A stretch of DNA of 64,000 nucleotides from Hippopus hippopus (GCA_946811185.2 OX328102.1:14881194-14945193); one strand, 5' to 3'. Counted from the first letter of the stretch, positions 1 to 11,069 are shown. Made by a program: numbers and translations. The notes: a model not told the origin generated them from the sequence alone.

Positions 1-703
1 ACCCTGGTAACTCAAACAACCCTTCCTTGCAGTTATATTTTACATGAGCATAGGCGGACAGACGAATGAAAGATTAATAAAATGAAGATAAGCACGCCCA
101 TTGCCACAGGGCGGTCTTGTCTTGAGGTTATCGAAAAGTGTTCGGAGTGACGAAGAAAATGAAAGAGACTTACATTATAACGTTTACTGATTGGTCACTT
201 ACGTCGTTTACTGATAGGTCAATCGTTTTGTTTGATTGATTGCCGAGTCGGTTAGCTAGCCGCATGAATCATCTAACGCATGTTTGTTATCGTTGTAATA
301 TGTACGTATATTTCAAACACACGCAAAAATGACATGCAGTTTTCCAGATACGCAATTCCCTTCAGGATATCAACTACTTTTTTGCCTTGCCACCTACCGC
401 ATCCATACGTCATTCATCCTGTCAATCAATCAATTAATCAATCGAATTAATTTCTTGATTGACAGTATAATTACAGATAAGACTGACAGGGGCCCGAACT
501 ATTTAAAAGTAATATAATGTATTAAACCGCAAGGAAAGTTTTTGTAAACCGAAAGGAGACCACCATTTAAGGATAATCTGTACCTCGTCTATTCAAACAC
601 AAATCAAAATAAAGATAATTATACCCACTCCTTGTTTCCGGTACTGGTTAAAGCAAGCGCACACGTGCTAATGACGTACAAAATGCCACACAAGATTAAC
701 AAT
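1..703. other. Unassigned intergenic DNA
   Basis: AT-rich sequence with no repeat family or coding signal I can recognise. The only longer open frame (329-517, 62 codons) is low complexity with no splice or family signature and is taken as chance. Confidence 0.5.
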
Positions 704-906
704 TAGGCTGCTAAGCACGAATCGCAGACCTTTAGCTGACAGTGTAGATCAAGATCAGACTGCACAAAACGTGCTGTCTGATCTTTGATCTAGACTGTCC
801 AATACGGTTTTTTCTTTCCAGTAAAGTCAACTTTGAAAACGCAATATTTGGGTTTTTACTTTTGAGTGAAAATTTTCGTTTCACTTATTCAGCATTTCGT
901 GGGTTG
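704..906 (+). mobile_element. MITE-B copy
   Basis: It begins TTAGGCTGCTAAGC, carries the hairpin GATCAGACTGCAC...GTGCTGTCTGATC around 751-790, and continues with the family tail (GCAATATTTGGGTTTTTAC, then a CAGCATTTCGTGGG end). The right TTAA terminus has decayed. Confidence 0.8.
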
Positions 907-1187
907 ATAGAAATTTTGATTTAGGATTACGACCCCTAACTCATCAGTAAATATCGTGTAACATCGACGTTTTCGTAAAGGCTATTCGGTCAATCTCGGC
1001 AGCTTCCGTCTCTTAATATGAGAGTTAGGGGCCGTAGACCTTAAAAGAAAAACGTATGGCAAAGGGTAAATCGGGCTTGGTTTAGTAGATATAAAAACCA
1101 TCTCATTATGCAGTAGACTAAAGTATGTTTTAATAAGATCTTTATTGTCATTATACGCTGGACTCTTTCAGCTAAATATATATTAAC

Positions 1188-1460
1188 TATGCTCTGTATA
1201 AACGGGGCTTATTGCATCCGTGAAAAGTATCGATCCAGGTCAGCCTGCGCATGCCGCGCAGGCTAACCTGGGCCGAAACTTTTCGCTGTTTGTTTTTTTT
1301 TTTTTTTTTTCTGTATGTTCAAAGACCAGTCTACCTCATAATTAAGTTGGTTGTTTAAAAAAAGTGACTATTATGGATCAATAATTATATTGTAACTTGT
1401 CCGGAATCATGTACCACGGAGATGCATTAAGCCCCCTTTTGCCAGAGCATGGCTCACATA
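1188..1460 (+). mobile_element. MITE-C copy, nearly full length
   Basis: The left end GCTCTGTATAAACGGGGC is a mutated TIR. The GC hairpin lies at about 1240-1275 (CAGCCTGCGCATGCCGCGC). The right TIR GATGCATTAAGCCCCC...GAGCATGGCTCA is well preserved. A run of about 19 T (1292-1310) has expanded just after the hairpin. Confidence 0.85.
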
Positions 1461-1499
1461 ACTTTGACCTCTATTGATGGCTTAACGCTTAACATGCTA

Positions 1500-1697
1500 A
1501 ATAAGTGAAATCAAACTTTCATTCCGATAGTAAAAACTCACCATTTGCTATTTCATAGGTATTTTTTGGAGGGAAAAAGTTCATTCTCACCGGACAGTGT
1601 AGATCCAAAATCAGACTGCACGTTCCCTGCAGTCTGATCTTGATCTTCACTGTCCGCAACATGTCCTTGAGTTGCGATTAGCAGCTAAAGCGTTAAA
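1500..1697 (-). mobile_element. MITE-B copy, inverted
   Basis: The hairpin reads GATCCAAAATCAGACTGCAC...GCAGTCTGATCTTGATC and is followed by GCGATTAGCAGCTAAAG, the inverted start of the family. The left half (AGTGAAATCAAACTTTC, AGTAAAAACTC) is the inverted tail. Confidence 0.7.
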
Positions 1698-1724
1698 GTG
1701 CAATCCACCGAAACTCGCAAATTT

Positions 1725-1851
1725 TATCTTGTAGGCTTGACTAAACAAGCAGACGGTATAGATCCAAGATCAGGCTGGGCGTTCTGTGCAGTCTGGTCTT
1801 GATCTATGCCGTCCACAAAAGCCCATGTTTTCGCCTGTTGCACTGAAAGGT
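1725..1851 (+). mobile_element. MITE-B2 copy
   Basis: CTAAACAAGCAGACGGTATAG is followed by a hairpin around CAGGCTGGGCGTTCTGTGC and the flank CGTCCACAAAAGCCCATG. It lies 28 bp from an inverted MITE-B. Confidence 0.7.
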
Positions 1852-2075
1852 TTAAATCTATTACGTTACAACCTCCGATGTGACTAAAGGGGAGTGGGGA
1901 TTAATGGATGTAGTAAAGGACAGTATCTTCCTTTGGTTGGACCCTTGACCAAATAATTCTTATATTGAACTACCAAGATGGAGATAGCTTATGAATATTG
2001 CAAAAAGGAAAAAGTTATTACAAAATCTTTTTTTCTCTTTTCGACAATGTTTGCTACCCCTTCAAAGGCAAATCG

Positions 2076-2272
2076 CAACATATATCCATCCATCCATCCA
2101 ATCCAATTCAATCCATCCATCCATCCATCCATCCATCCCATCCATCCAACGAAATCCAATCCATCCATCCATCCATACGCCCGTCCGTCCGTCCGTCCGT
2201 CCATCCATCCATCCATCCATCCATCTATTCATCTATCCACCCATCCATCCATCCATCCATCCATCCATCCTT
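2076..2272. repeat. Compound CATC/CCGT tetranucleotide microsatellite
   Basis: About 195 bp of CATC units with a short CCGT block near 2183-2200 and scattered point changes. All three forward frames stay open because a 4-bp repeat without stops reads IHPS-type peptides in every frame. These are not genes. Confidence 0.95.
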
Positions 2273-2607
2273 GCTGTTTTCAGAATGTCTACCCATCTGT
2301 CTTGGTTTTCAAATACTAGGTTGGGTTTCACAATTCAATGAAGCTGGCAGATCAAAAAAGTTCTATAGAAAGCGTTCATGTAAGCCCAACCTCACTTTGA
2401 GGACAGATTTTCAACACATCAAAGGAAAATTTAAAATAATCACAGTGATCGCAGGTGTACAAATAATTCTAACATCTTTTTCTTTATTTTTCTTTAATGT
2501 ATGAAAATTTCGGTTAACACATCAAAAGAAATAGCGTTATACAATAAGTCAGTCACGGTTGACTTAATTTTGGATTAGACGCACAAATTGCCCGCAGTCA
2601 ATCCCCG

Positions 2608-2866
2608 AACATGGAAAACGCACTTCCGGTTTTTATATCTTCAGTTCTTGAAGATTTCAATCATAGTTAGCCCGTATAACTTAAAGAAGTAGGCCGTGAG
2701 ACTGGTAAGAAACGAATCTCGGGACACATGAGGGTATGGGTTTGAGCCCAACGGCTGTCTGACTAAACAAGTACTAGTAGTCTTTCGGATGAGTCATGGA
2801 AAACGCACTTCCGGTTTTTATATCTTCAGTTCTTGAAGATTTCAATCATAGTTAGCCCGTATAGCT
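2608..2866 (+). repeat. Two identical 69-bp blocks flanking a SINE fragment
   Basis: The block CATGGAAAACGCACTTCC... through TAGCCCGTATA occurs at 2608-2676 and again at 2798-2866 with no difference I can see. The DNA between and after them is two diverged SINE-1 heads, so flank plus SINE start is present twice at a 190-bp spacing. Confidence 0.85.
2669..2797 (+). mobile_element. SINE-1 head, truncated
   Basis: tRNA-like start (GCCCGTATAACTTAAAGAAG), a degenerate B box GGTTTGAGCCCAACGGC near 2750, then the start of the SINE-1 core (CTTTCGGATGAG). It breaks off at the second 69-bp block. Confidence 0.6.
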
Positions 2867-3153
2867 CAAGTAATGAGCCACGTGACTCGTAAGCGAAAAA
2901 TCTCGTGACATTTGAGGGTCAAGGTTTGAGCCCCATGGCTGTCCAAGTAAAAAAAAATTACTAATAGTCTTTTGGATGAGACGTGAAACCAAGGTACCAT
3001 GTGACCATGCAATACATATTGAGCCCGTTAAAGAACAGTGCGAATCTTAGGATGGGTGTCGTCTTGTATCTTACACTATACCCGTAACATAACTGACAGC
3101 CTTCTTGGGGCGTCGCCTATATATATGGGCGTTCGATGGCGACGATAAATAAA
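2859..3153 (+). mobile_element. SINE-1 copy
   Basis: tRNA-type A box region (GCCCGTATAGCTCAAGTAAT), B box GGTTTGAGCCCCATGGC, core GGATGAGACGTGAAACCAAG, then GAGCCCGTTAAAGAACAG, and a tail ending GGCGACGATAAATAAATGG. This is the normal Pol III-type SINE order: tRNA head, conserved core, A-rich tail. Confidence 0.8.
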
Positions 3154-3284
3154 TGGAAAATTAATTCCAATCATCAGAAACGACACATTATCTCGACCAT
3201 CCTCCACCTATCCAAGAATCAAGCCTCATATGGCTGTTGCTTTGGTTGGCGACTCTGCATCTGTCTTTGAACCACAGATGATGC

Positions 3285-3513
3285 ATTAACTTTCAATCAG
3301 ACGACAACAATGAAGTCTTGTCCAAATTGAAAGCATTTGCAGATGACAGTTTAAATGTGTCTCAAATGATGGATTTTCTCTTGGATAGGGTAGAAAACAA
3401 TGTCGAAAAAGAAGAAAATGCTGTTTACCAGCATTTTCTCCTTTTCCCACGATGTTTTTAAAAGGCTTCTTCTTTAGAGCCGTTAAACCCGGAATTGTCT
3501 GGTAAAAGGTTAA
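3285..3513 (-). mobile_element. MITE-A copy
   Basis: The left part has CTTGTCCAAATTGAAAGC and GCATTTGCAGATGAC. The central hairpin lies at about 3392-3465. The right end GGTAAAAGGTTAA is intact, and the left TTAA terminus is decayed. Confidence 0.85.
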
Positions 3514-3619
3514 TCTTTCCATAAATCAAAGTCGGGACTGCACACACACACAGAGCAGTCAGGTCTTTTTGTCTTTCTTCAGTTATTCTGACCAAAACGT
3601 CCCTGCACTAGTGCTAGGG

Positions 3620-3820
3620 TCCTGCACAGCTCTGTGGTAAACTGTAGGATTTGTGACCTAGAAGCCCCGGGTTCGAGCCTCCAACTTTTTTTTTTTTTTT
3701 TTTTTGTGGTAGTGTCGATGAGCAAGACACTTCAGGACCCTAGCCTAGTACCGATGAAACCGAAGACATACATGAATATGTGAGCTGCCATGATATGGCT
3801 GGAATAATATTTTGCGAAAA
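3620..3820 (+). mobile_element. SINE-3 copy
   Basis: tRNA-like head (CAGCTCTGTGGTAAACTG), B box GGTTCGAGCCTCC at about 3669, an inserted T tract (about 3687-3705), the core GAGCAAGACACTTCAGGACC, and the shared SINE tail (GTGAGCTGCCATGATATGGC). The core resembles V-SINE-type central domains known from molluscs; the exact family name is not assigned. Confidence 0.75.
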
Positions 3821-3929
3821 CATCGGTTGTATAAACGGAAGTAGCAGGTGTCACAGTAATGTTCCCCATAACTTGCAGGCTCTAGAAAATAGAAATTTTA
3901 CTTTATAAAGTTAACCATTTCAGCACCAC

Positions 3930-4045
3930 TTGCGAAAACAAGGGGTTTTGCGGACGGAATAGATCAAGATCAGACTGCACAGAACGTGCAGTCACACCTT
4001 GGATCTATGCCGTCCGCTTGTCGATCAAGCCTTTCAGAGAAAAAA
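3930..4045 (-). mobile_element. MITE-B2 copy, inverted
   Basis: GCGGACGGAATAGATCAAG, the hairpin GACTGCACAGAACGTGCAGTC, then TATGCCGTCCGCTTG. The second arm has changed from CTGATCTT to ACACCTT. Confidence 0.7.
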
Positions 4046-4780
4046 TCGTTGTTAGTTTCAGCGTAATGCATTTCATCCGTCGAAAGAGGTCGAGTTTATG
4101 TATTTTACGCGGGAAGAGTTGATCACAGCCACTGAGATAATATAAAGTTTATCAAGATCTAAGTTTGGGGAAAAAAGGCTTGTACACAAGCAATATTAAA
4201 ATGTTGTAGCTTTTCATTGAGTTCAATAGAACTAATCGGATTTTACATTTCTTTTTGAAAACTCGCCGGAAGTAAGTTGTTTGTCATGGTGCATTATGGT
4301 TATCTTTTGAAAACGTGACCACAAGCACGTGCGGTCCTCGTATGAAGGAGCAATACCAACCGCAAATTTGAGCGGTTTGTTGTGTTTGTTTGTAGTTATT
4401 TCGAGGTTCTATAATCTTTACTTGTAAAACAGATCAGTGAGCATCTTTCAATACATCCAAAGTCTGGCGCTGATCGCCTAAGGTAACGCCCAAATCGATT
4501 CTGGCTTTTACGAAGAATTGCTTGCATATAAGACGGACTTCTTGAGATGCAGTTATGTGATAAAAAGAATCTGCATTCGTTGGCTATTGAGGTAAAAAAT
4601 TACGGCCAAAAAATTATTAAAATTGTCTACAAGGAAAAAAATATATATAATATGAAAATAGGCAAAGCCTAGAAACGGGCGAAAGAGACTTTTTCCTCAG
4701 ACATATGAAAACATAATCGGTACAATAACTGATCGGTGCAGATATCTTCATTTGATCCTGCCCAGCAAATTTTTGATGGC
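4046..4780. other. Unassigned intergenic DNA
   Basis: No recognised repeat or convincing gene. Open frames of 63-73 codons on the minus strand near 4617-4860 overlap each other and the following decayed MITE-A, and look like chance. Confidence 0.45.
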
Positions 4781-4789
4781 AGTAGATAT

Positions 4790-4939
4790 CTGCAGACAAC
4801 AAATTCGAAAGTGATACAAATATAACAAAAGTCCTCAACAGGGTGGCATTTTACCGGCATTTTATCCTTTTACCGCAATGTTCTCAGAATCCTTCTCCTT
4901 CAGGGCCGTTTGAACTCGGATTGTGTAGTAAAGGGTTAA
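4790..4939 (-). mobile_element. MITE-A, badly decayed
   Basis: Recognisable by CTGCAGACAACAAATTCG on the left, TTACCGGCATTTTATCC replacing the hairpin, and GGATTGTGTAGTAAAGGGTTAA-type right end. The left hairpin arm is lost. Confidence 0.65.
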
Positions 4940-4989
4940 CTTGTGAAGAAATTTAGCCACAATTATCAGAAATTGCTAATCCCAACTGG

Positions 4990-5215
4990 ACTAGTTTTTT
5001 TTTTCCAAGAATTAATGATAATCATTGCGACAGAATTCATCCACCTGTCATCGCTGATCATTGTTTGGGTAAATGTAAGGTGGGAAAGCAGCCACTTGGC
5101 TGGAAAATAGTTAGTGTAATCTTGATTAAAGGCACACTAGGAAAGCAAGGATAGGTGCACTGGCTGCCAAAATAAATAACTGAAGTAATCTTGAAAGTGG
5201 CCGAATAAACATACA
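4990..5215 (+). mobile_element. SINE-2 body, headless
   Basis: It contains ATGATAATCATTGCGACAG, CACCTGTCATCGCTGATCATTG, AAAGCAGCCACTTGGCTGG, AGGAAAGCAAGGATAGGTGC and the tail near CTGGCTGCC, all colinear with other SINE-2 copies. The tRNA head is missing, replaced by a T run at about 4996. Confidence 0.75.
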
Positions 5216-5799
5216 GATACCCATATTTTTTACGGCTCCATGTACATTAAAAAATATGTTATTTCTGATCATTTTTTTTTTTCGCTACATAGGGATGTAG
5301 AAACCTATCTGCAAAAAAGGGAACTTTGTAGATCTAACATCTAGCTCTATGTTATACATAAATAAACAAGAAATATCGTTAGCATGTAATGTAGACGGCG
5401 TAATTTTCAGGCACTTGAATATGAATATTGTCAAAACTCTTTGGGGATTCAATATGAAGAGAAATAATGAAAAGTAAAATTGCAAGAAATTGTCTCTTTC
5501 TCCTGCTTTGCATACCTATGAAAAGCCATGAAAGATTCAAATTATAGATCTAGATATATTTTTCAAGATTAGATGTTAATCCAAACCATGTTTGGAAAAG
5601 AAGTTCCTCCTACAATTAGTGTGTCTGAAAATAAAGTCAGACAGGCATACAGTTCCCTATGGGTTATAAGGGTCAAACCCAGGTCAATAGCAGGCCAAAA
5701 GCCATCACAATCAGCTCCATGGAAAAAAAGTAAAAACTAAAAGGGTGCTTACATGCTCACCAGGTACTACCAAAAAGTACCTTCATCTTCTCACCCCTG
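5216..5799. other. Unassigned intergenic DNA
   Basis: AT-rich, with no repeat family recognised. The 66-codon minus frame at 5285-5485 has no supporting feature. Confidence 0.45.
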
Positions 5800-6095
5800 A
5801 CCAGCTGATTGATTGAATTTGCATTTATCGTGCACCCCCCCGCCCCCCCCCCCCCCCAACGCTGTTTGTATTGGTACGGGGGACAGTGCAGATACACGAC
5901 GAACCCTTCCTAAATTATACCCGGTTCTTTAACGTGCTCAGTGTATAGCACGGTCACACGGGACCTCAGTTTAACGTCTCATCCGAAAGAATATTAGTAA
6001 TTTTAGATGACCAGCCGTGGGAATCGAACCCACACCCTCAATTGACCCAAAACATCACCTTCACTCTACCAACTGAGCTTTGCGGGCTGGTCATC
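5800..6095 (-). mobile_element. SINE-1 copy with expanded C tract
   Basis: On the minus strand the tRNA head is at about 6003-6092 (A box AAGCTCAGTTGGTAGAGTG, B box GGTTCGATTCCCACGG). Then come GATGAGACGTTAAACTGAG, CACGTTAAAGAACCGG and a tail. Near the tail a C-rich run (about 5837-5860) replaces the usual GGCGTCGCC segment. Confidence 0.85.
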
Positions 6096-6477
6096 CTGAC
6101 CAGCTGAGAGTGTGGGGGCCTATATATGTAGGCTACAGTACTCCTTCCAGCGAGGTCCAGGATGTACTTTCAACATCAGCCCCCTTCGCACCTCTGATAA
6201 TGCAAGAATATGTGTATATTGTGTATACGTTGTTTTTCTCTAGCTCTGCTTACCAGTTGCAAGAATGTGCCATGATTTTTGCTTGTCTACCTCTGAATTA
6301 CTTTAATAAATTTATACGATAAACTCGGAGTAGATATTGATCAACATGATTTTGACAACTTGGATTATTTCTTCAATCTAGTAAGCTGCATATATTGATA
6401 CTAAAACTTTTTTTTCAAAACCTTCTTATCGATCTATATATCTTTATACTCATCTATGTATCCATTCTAAACTTATT
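6096..6477. other. Unassigned intergenic DNA
   Basis: No repeat or gene recognised. The 80-codon frame 6080-6322 begins inside the SINE head and is not supported. Confidence 0.4.
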
Positions 6478-6690
6478 CTCTCGGTAGCTCAGTCAGTAGC
6501 GTACAGGACTTGGAAACAGGGGCACGGCAAATTTCTTTCTAAGGATTGATGATATTCACTGCGACAGGATTTATTCCTCTCTCACCGCTGACCATTGTTT
6601 CGAAGCCAGTCGCTTGGTAAGAATATTGTGAGGAGTACTAGTGAAAGAAACTCCAGGAAAGCATGGATAGGTGCATATATTTTGCTGTTT
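6478..6690 (+). mobile_element. SINE-2 copy
   Basis: Head CGGTAGCTCAGTCAGTAGCG with the B-box segment shortened, then AAGGATTGATGATATTCAC, TCTCACCGCTGACCATTG and CCAGGAAAGCATGGATAGG. The tail is truncated. Confidence 0.8.
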
Positions 6691-7099
6691 TGGTAAAGAG
6701 TCAGTAAAGATTGGAGCGTATCTAGGTCAAATCTACGCCTCCGATAGCAACTGGTCCTATAAATCAGACTTTTTTTGAGGAAGCTCATTCATTATTATTT
6801 TTTGAATTATGATTATTTACATCAGAGAGGAAAAAAATCGTAAATTATCTTTTGTGAATACATCATACAAACGCACATTGTACCAAAGTTGCTGATTACT
6901 GCTTTTTTTTTTTTTTGTGCTGAAGTTATTCGATACTTTTGGGCTTCTGAATTTCGTATTTAGCCCCGGATTCGAAAATAGATACCGTATATATGTCACG
7001 TGACTTTCCTCCACGTGCCGTTGTAAAAATGGGCAATGACAGTGTGCTATATACAATGTTAAGCGACCCCAGACATCCTTTACGTAGAAACTAGACATC

Positions 7100-7345
7100 T
7101 GGGTCTGTATCCACTAACCATTCTTAAGAACATTCTTAGTCTTATTCTCCAGAAATTTCTAAATTTAAACGTAACACAACTTCTGATTGCCAAATTAGTC
7201 GGTTCAGCGAATCAGAAGTTGTGTTATTTTCAAATTTAGAAAATCTCAAAGAATAAAATCAAAGAAATTCAATAAAATAAACTCAATAAAATCTCAAAGA
7301 ATAGGACTAAGAATGTTTAAGAATGGTCGATAAATACGGACCCAG
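7100..7345. mobile_element. MITE-F copy with expanded arm
   Basis: GGGTCTGTATCCACTAACC at the left and GGTCGATAAATACGGACCC at the right are the TIRs. The inner arms ACACAACTTCTGATTG / CAATCAGAAGTTGTGT type pair across 7165-7235. A stretch of AATAAAATCAAAGAAATT units has lengthened the right arm. Confidence 0.85.
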
Positions 7346-7399
7346 TCTGCGTGTTTGTCCAGCCTCATCATATTTCACTCACTTCTATGTTTTTTTTTT

Positions 7400-7515
7400 T
7401 GAAAGGAGAAAAGGAGAAAAAATTCGGGGAAAAGGAGAAAATGCTGTTTATCAGCATTTTCTCCTTTTTCCCCACAATTTTTTCACAAGTCTTTTTCTCA
7501 TGGTTTTGAAGCTTG
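7400..7515 (-). mobile_element. MITE-A hairpin core, partial
   Basis: GGGGAAAAGGAGAAAATGC pairs with GCATTTTCTCCTTTTTCCCC at 7424-7475. The flanks keep only a weak GTCTTTTTCTCATGG. Confidence 0.7.
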
Positions 7516-7851
7516 CTTCAGTTGCCGGAATCTCAATGCGAATAAGAAAGATGCTTTCCTTGTTTGCCAACTTTGTCACTACGTTTTTTTTCTCACGGGC
7601 TCAAAATAACCTGTAACACGTTCTTTTTTATGGGCTCAAAATAACATGTAATCGAATACTGTTTTTTTTTTATCTCTGAAAATAATCGACCAACTTAGAT
7701 AGACTGAGTCAGACATATAACTATCCGTTGCTTTAGAATTTATATGACAAGACTCTAGGATGGATGTCACTCACCAAGCGGAAACTGGTCATCTTTCAGC
7801 TTGACAAAAAAGAGCTCACTGTTTATGTAAGAGTAGTGGTCATCTCTGAAC

Positions 7852-8058
7852 TCTTAGGCTGCTAAGCGTGACTCATTGACCTTTTTCGGACAGTGTAGAT
7901 CAAGATCAGACTGCACAGAACGTGCAGTCTGATCTTGGATCTACACTGTCCGATAAGGACATATTTTTCCCCAAAAAATACCTTTGAAATAGTAAAATTT
8001 GGGTTTTTACTATCTACTTAAAACTTTTCGTTTCAGTTATATAACAGGATAAGAGTTA
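7852..8058 (+). mobile_element. MITE-B copy, full length
   Basis: CTTAGGCTGCTAAGCGTG start, perfect hairpin GATCAGACTGCAC-AGAAC-GTGCAGTCTGATC, then CACTGTCCGATAAGGAC, GGGTTTTTACTATC and an end at CAGGATAAGAGTTAA. Confidence 0.9.
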
Positions 8059-8444
8059 AAAATGTGTCGGTATAATACAGTTCTTTGATGAGAACAGTTT
8101 TATGTAATTGCAGGACTCGCTTATTTCATTGCACCAACATGCAAGCAAATTCGGTATATCCTGCATTCCCTGTTCATTTTATGTCGTATGGCCAAGGCTT
8201 TTGTACATGGCGATGTAGTTAAGACTGGTCGGAAGAGGAACACATTTAGTGCTGAAAGAAAGAAAGGAAGATTTTGATCCATTTGGAGCAGGTGTGCTGG
8301 CATCGGACTATGGGTCGAACACCCCACTTTTGTTATTCCGAGGTCTAATTTTACAATCTAATCTGTTAAGTGTAAAATATCAATCGTTTGTACCCCTGGT
8401 CCACACCCTGAAAAATGAGCTATAATCAAGGCCAGAGATCTGTT
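8059..8444. other. Unassigned intergenic DNA
   Basis: No repeat or gene recognised. A minus frame of 68 codons (8121-8327) lacks any family feature. Confidence 0.4.
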
Positions 8445-8679
8445 TTAAACTCTTTACTATACGATTTCATGTTTAAACGACACCTATGGAAAAAAAGAGA
8501 ATTCAAAAGGAAACTGGGACAAGGAGAAAATACTGGCAACCAGCATTTTCTCTTTTTCCAACATTTTTTCTACCATTTTAAAGACAATATCTATCATTCG
8601 GGCCGCATTCATTTTGTCTTCTGCAAAAATGCTTTCCATATAGATAAGTTTGAAATTTAATCAATGGGCAAAGGATTAA
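8445..8679 (+). mobile_element. MITE-A copy
   Basis: TTAAACTCTTTACTATACG left end, hairpin AAGGAGAAAATACTGGC / CCAGCATTTTCTC, CTTCTGCAAAAATGCTTTCC, and right end GGGCAAAGGATTAA. Confidence 0.8.
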
Positions 8680-9190
8680 CTTCCTCGACCTTGAATTAGA
8701 CGGATATGTGTCAAAAACCTGACACTTACTGTATACAATAGGATATTTTTGGGGAATACACCGTGTGACTAATTATTTATGTACTTCAAAGTTTAGACTT
8801 ACAGATTGTAGGCGATAATCAGAGGTACGTAAATAATAGTATCCTGATCCTGGGTTTAAAAGAATATTATAACTAAAGTCTTGCACTTAAACCTGTGTTT
8901 TCGGAACGCGACAATTCTGAAAGGTACCAAAATGTGCCACATTAAAATAGAATATCGAATGGCTCAAAGAATCATATATATCATATAAAACCTATATTTT
9001 GAGCCCGCATGAGATGATCAAGAGAATGATCAAAACGTATCACAACGTAAGTTTTTATTAAGAGATGATATTATTTAACGAGGAGGAGACCGCGATAAAA
9101 AGTGATTAAAGATTATTTCCGTCTAGACCCTGGGCTAGATAAAGGCTAAAATACAGTAAAAGAATCGTTATTAGTGCGTCAAAACTTCAA
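8680..9190. other. Unassigned intergenic DNA
   Basis: AT-rich, no repeat or gene recognised before the minisatellite. Confidence 0.45.
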
Positions 9191-9194
9191 CTTG

Positions 9195-10455
9195 TAACGA
9201 ATACATTTCTGTATCAAGACTTCTTGATGCATCGAAATCTGGTTTGTAGACAGGGACTTTTATCTGTATCCAAACCTCTTGCTGCACTAATACGTCTAAT
9301 AGAATCTATGCTTCTTAGAGGATCAAAAACTTGTTTTCGAGAATCAACACCTCTCTTTGCAACATAAACTTCTTTCGGGGTCAAAATCTACTTTTATGCA
9401 TCAAAAGCTTCTTTCTACATCCAAACTTGTTTTTGCATCCAAAATCTGGATGCATAGAAAGAAAAATCTGTGTCAAAACTTTCCTAAATCAAACCTTCTC
9501 AAATGCATCAAAATCTTATCTATGCATCAACAGTTTATGTAAAAAAAACTCTGTCTAAATTCAAACTTTGTGGTTCATCAAAAACTTTTATGTGCATCAA
9601 AAATTTCTTCTTTATCGAACTTTCTTTCCGCGTCAATATTTCTTAATGCATCAAGAACTTCATCATCACTTTGCATCCACAGTTCTTTTTGTTCTATATA
9701 CATCAAAGTCCCTTTCTGCATAAAACCTGCTCTCGGTATCCGCGTCACACCTTTTTTCAGCATCAATGCCGTTCTCGGTATCAGCACTTCTTTCTGTATC
9801 AAACTTCTTTCTGTTTCAAACCATCTGTCTGCATGAAACCTTATTTCTGTACCAAACCTTCTTTCTGTATCAAACCTTCTTTCTGCACTAAACCTTCTTC
9901 CTGAACCAACCTTCTTCCTGTATCAAACCTTCTTTCTGTATCAAACCTTATTTCTGTACCAAACCGTCTTTCTGCATCAAACCTTTTTTTCTGCACTAAA
10001 CCTTCTTTCTGAACCAACCTTCTTTCTGCATCAAACCTTCTTTCTGTACCAAACCTTCTTTCTGTATCAAACCGTCTTTCTGCACCAAACTTTCTTTCTG
10101 TATCAAACTTCTTTCTGTTTAAAGCTTTCTTTCTGTATCAAACCTTCTTTCTGAACCAAATCTTCTTTCTGTATCAAACCTTCTTTCTGCATCAAACCTT
10201 CTTTCCCTATCAAACCTTCTTTCTGCATCAAACCTTCTTTCTGTATCAAAACATCTTTCTGTACCAAACCTTCTTTCTGTATCAAATCTTTCTGCACCAA
10301 ACTTTCTTTTTGTATCAAACCGTCGTTGTGCATCAAAACTTCTTTCTGTATCAAAACCTCTTTTAGCATCAAACTTTTTTTCTGCGTCAAATCTTCTTTC
10401 TGTATCAAACCTTCTCTCTGAATCAATACTTTCTTCCCGCACCTGAACTTCAACA
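9195..10455. repeat. 18-bp minisatellite, homogenised toward the right
   Basis: The unit is close to CTTCTTTCTGTATCAAAC. From about 9195 to 9780 units are diverged and irregular. From about 9790 to 10420 they are near-identical apart from variants (GCATC, GTACC, GAACC). Because 18 is a multiple of three, two minus-strand frames remain open through the homogeneous part (10103-10456 and 10119-10586), reading QKEGLI-type and TERRFD-type hexapeptides. The third minus frame carries TGA in each unit. I treat this as tandem DNA, not an exon. Confidence 0.95.
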
Positions 10456-10487
10456 TTAAGCTTAATCAAACAAGCGATGTGCAGTCT

Positions 10488-10686
10488 TGGTCCGTTCTCA
10501 CTAACAGTTCTTAAGAACATTCTAAGTCTTATTCTCCAGAGTTTTTTAAATTTGAAAGTAACACAACTTCTGATAGGATCAATCAAATGATTTAGCCTAT
10601 AAAAAGCTGCGTTCCTTTCAAATTTAGGAAATCTTGGAAAATAAGACTAAGAATGTTCTCACGAATTGTTGGTAAATACGGATCCT
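10488..10686. mobile_element. MITE-F copy
   Basis: GGTCCGTTCTCACTAACAG and the opposite end GTTGGTAAATACGGATCC, with AACATTCTAAGTCTTATTC / AATAAGACTAAGAATGTTC pairing. It sits directly against the minisatellite. Confidence 0.85.
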
Positions 10687-11005
10687 ATCTATGTTGTCTC
10701 TTTTCACCTATTGTGCTGCAAGGGTTAGGTCTTGCACTAAGCATAGTAAAGATGGTCATATAACCCGACCATTTAGACATACAGTGGGTGTCATTAATAT
10801 TTCATCAAAGTCCGAACCCACGTTGACGCACATGTATTTTCAACTTAACTTTTTTATTTATTATGGGTTAAAAAAGAAACTGTACAATAAAGCAAAATAA
10901 ATTTGATATTGAAAAACATGTATATACTGTATGTATTTTCAGAGTCGATGCCACAGCTCAATCTTATTCAATCTATATAGATAAAGACAGCTTGGCTTGA
11001 ATATG

Positions 11006-11036
<31 letters not shown>

Positions 11037-11069
11037 TGAAGGTGGGTGGGGGGGGGGGGGGGTGTAAAC
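10687..11069. other. Unassigned DNA ending in a GT and a G tract
   Basis: No gene seen. (GT)n runs from about 11010 to 11036 and a G run from about 11048 to 11062. Confidence 0.6.

Noticed and set aside
1978..2504. Overlapping plus and minus open frames of 75-168 codons
   Set aside because: They are produced by the CATC tetranucleotide repeat, which has no stop in any frame.
9195..10455. CRISPR-like array
   Set aside because: There are no unique spacers; the repeats are contiguous, and the DNA is clearly animal.
10103..10586. K/E/R-rich hexapeptide repeat protein on the minus strand
   Set aside because: An 18-bp tandem repeat keeps two frames open automatically; there is no start, splice or promoter evidence.
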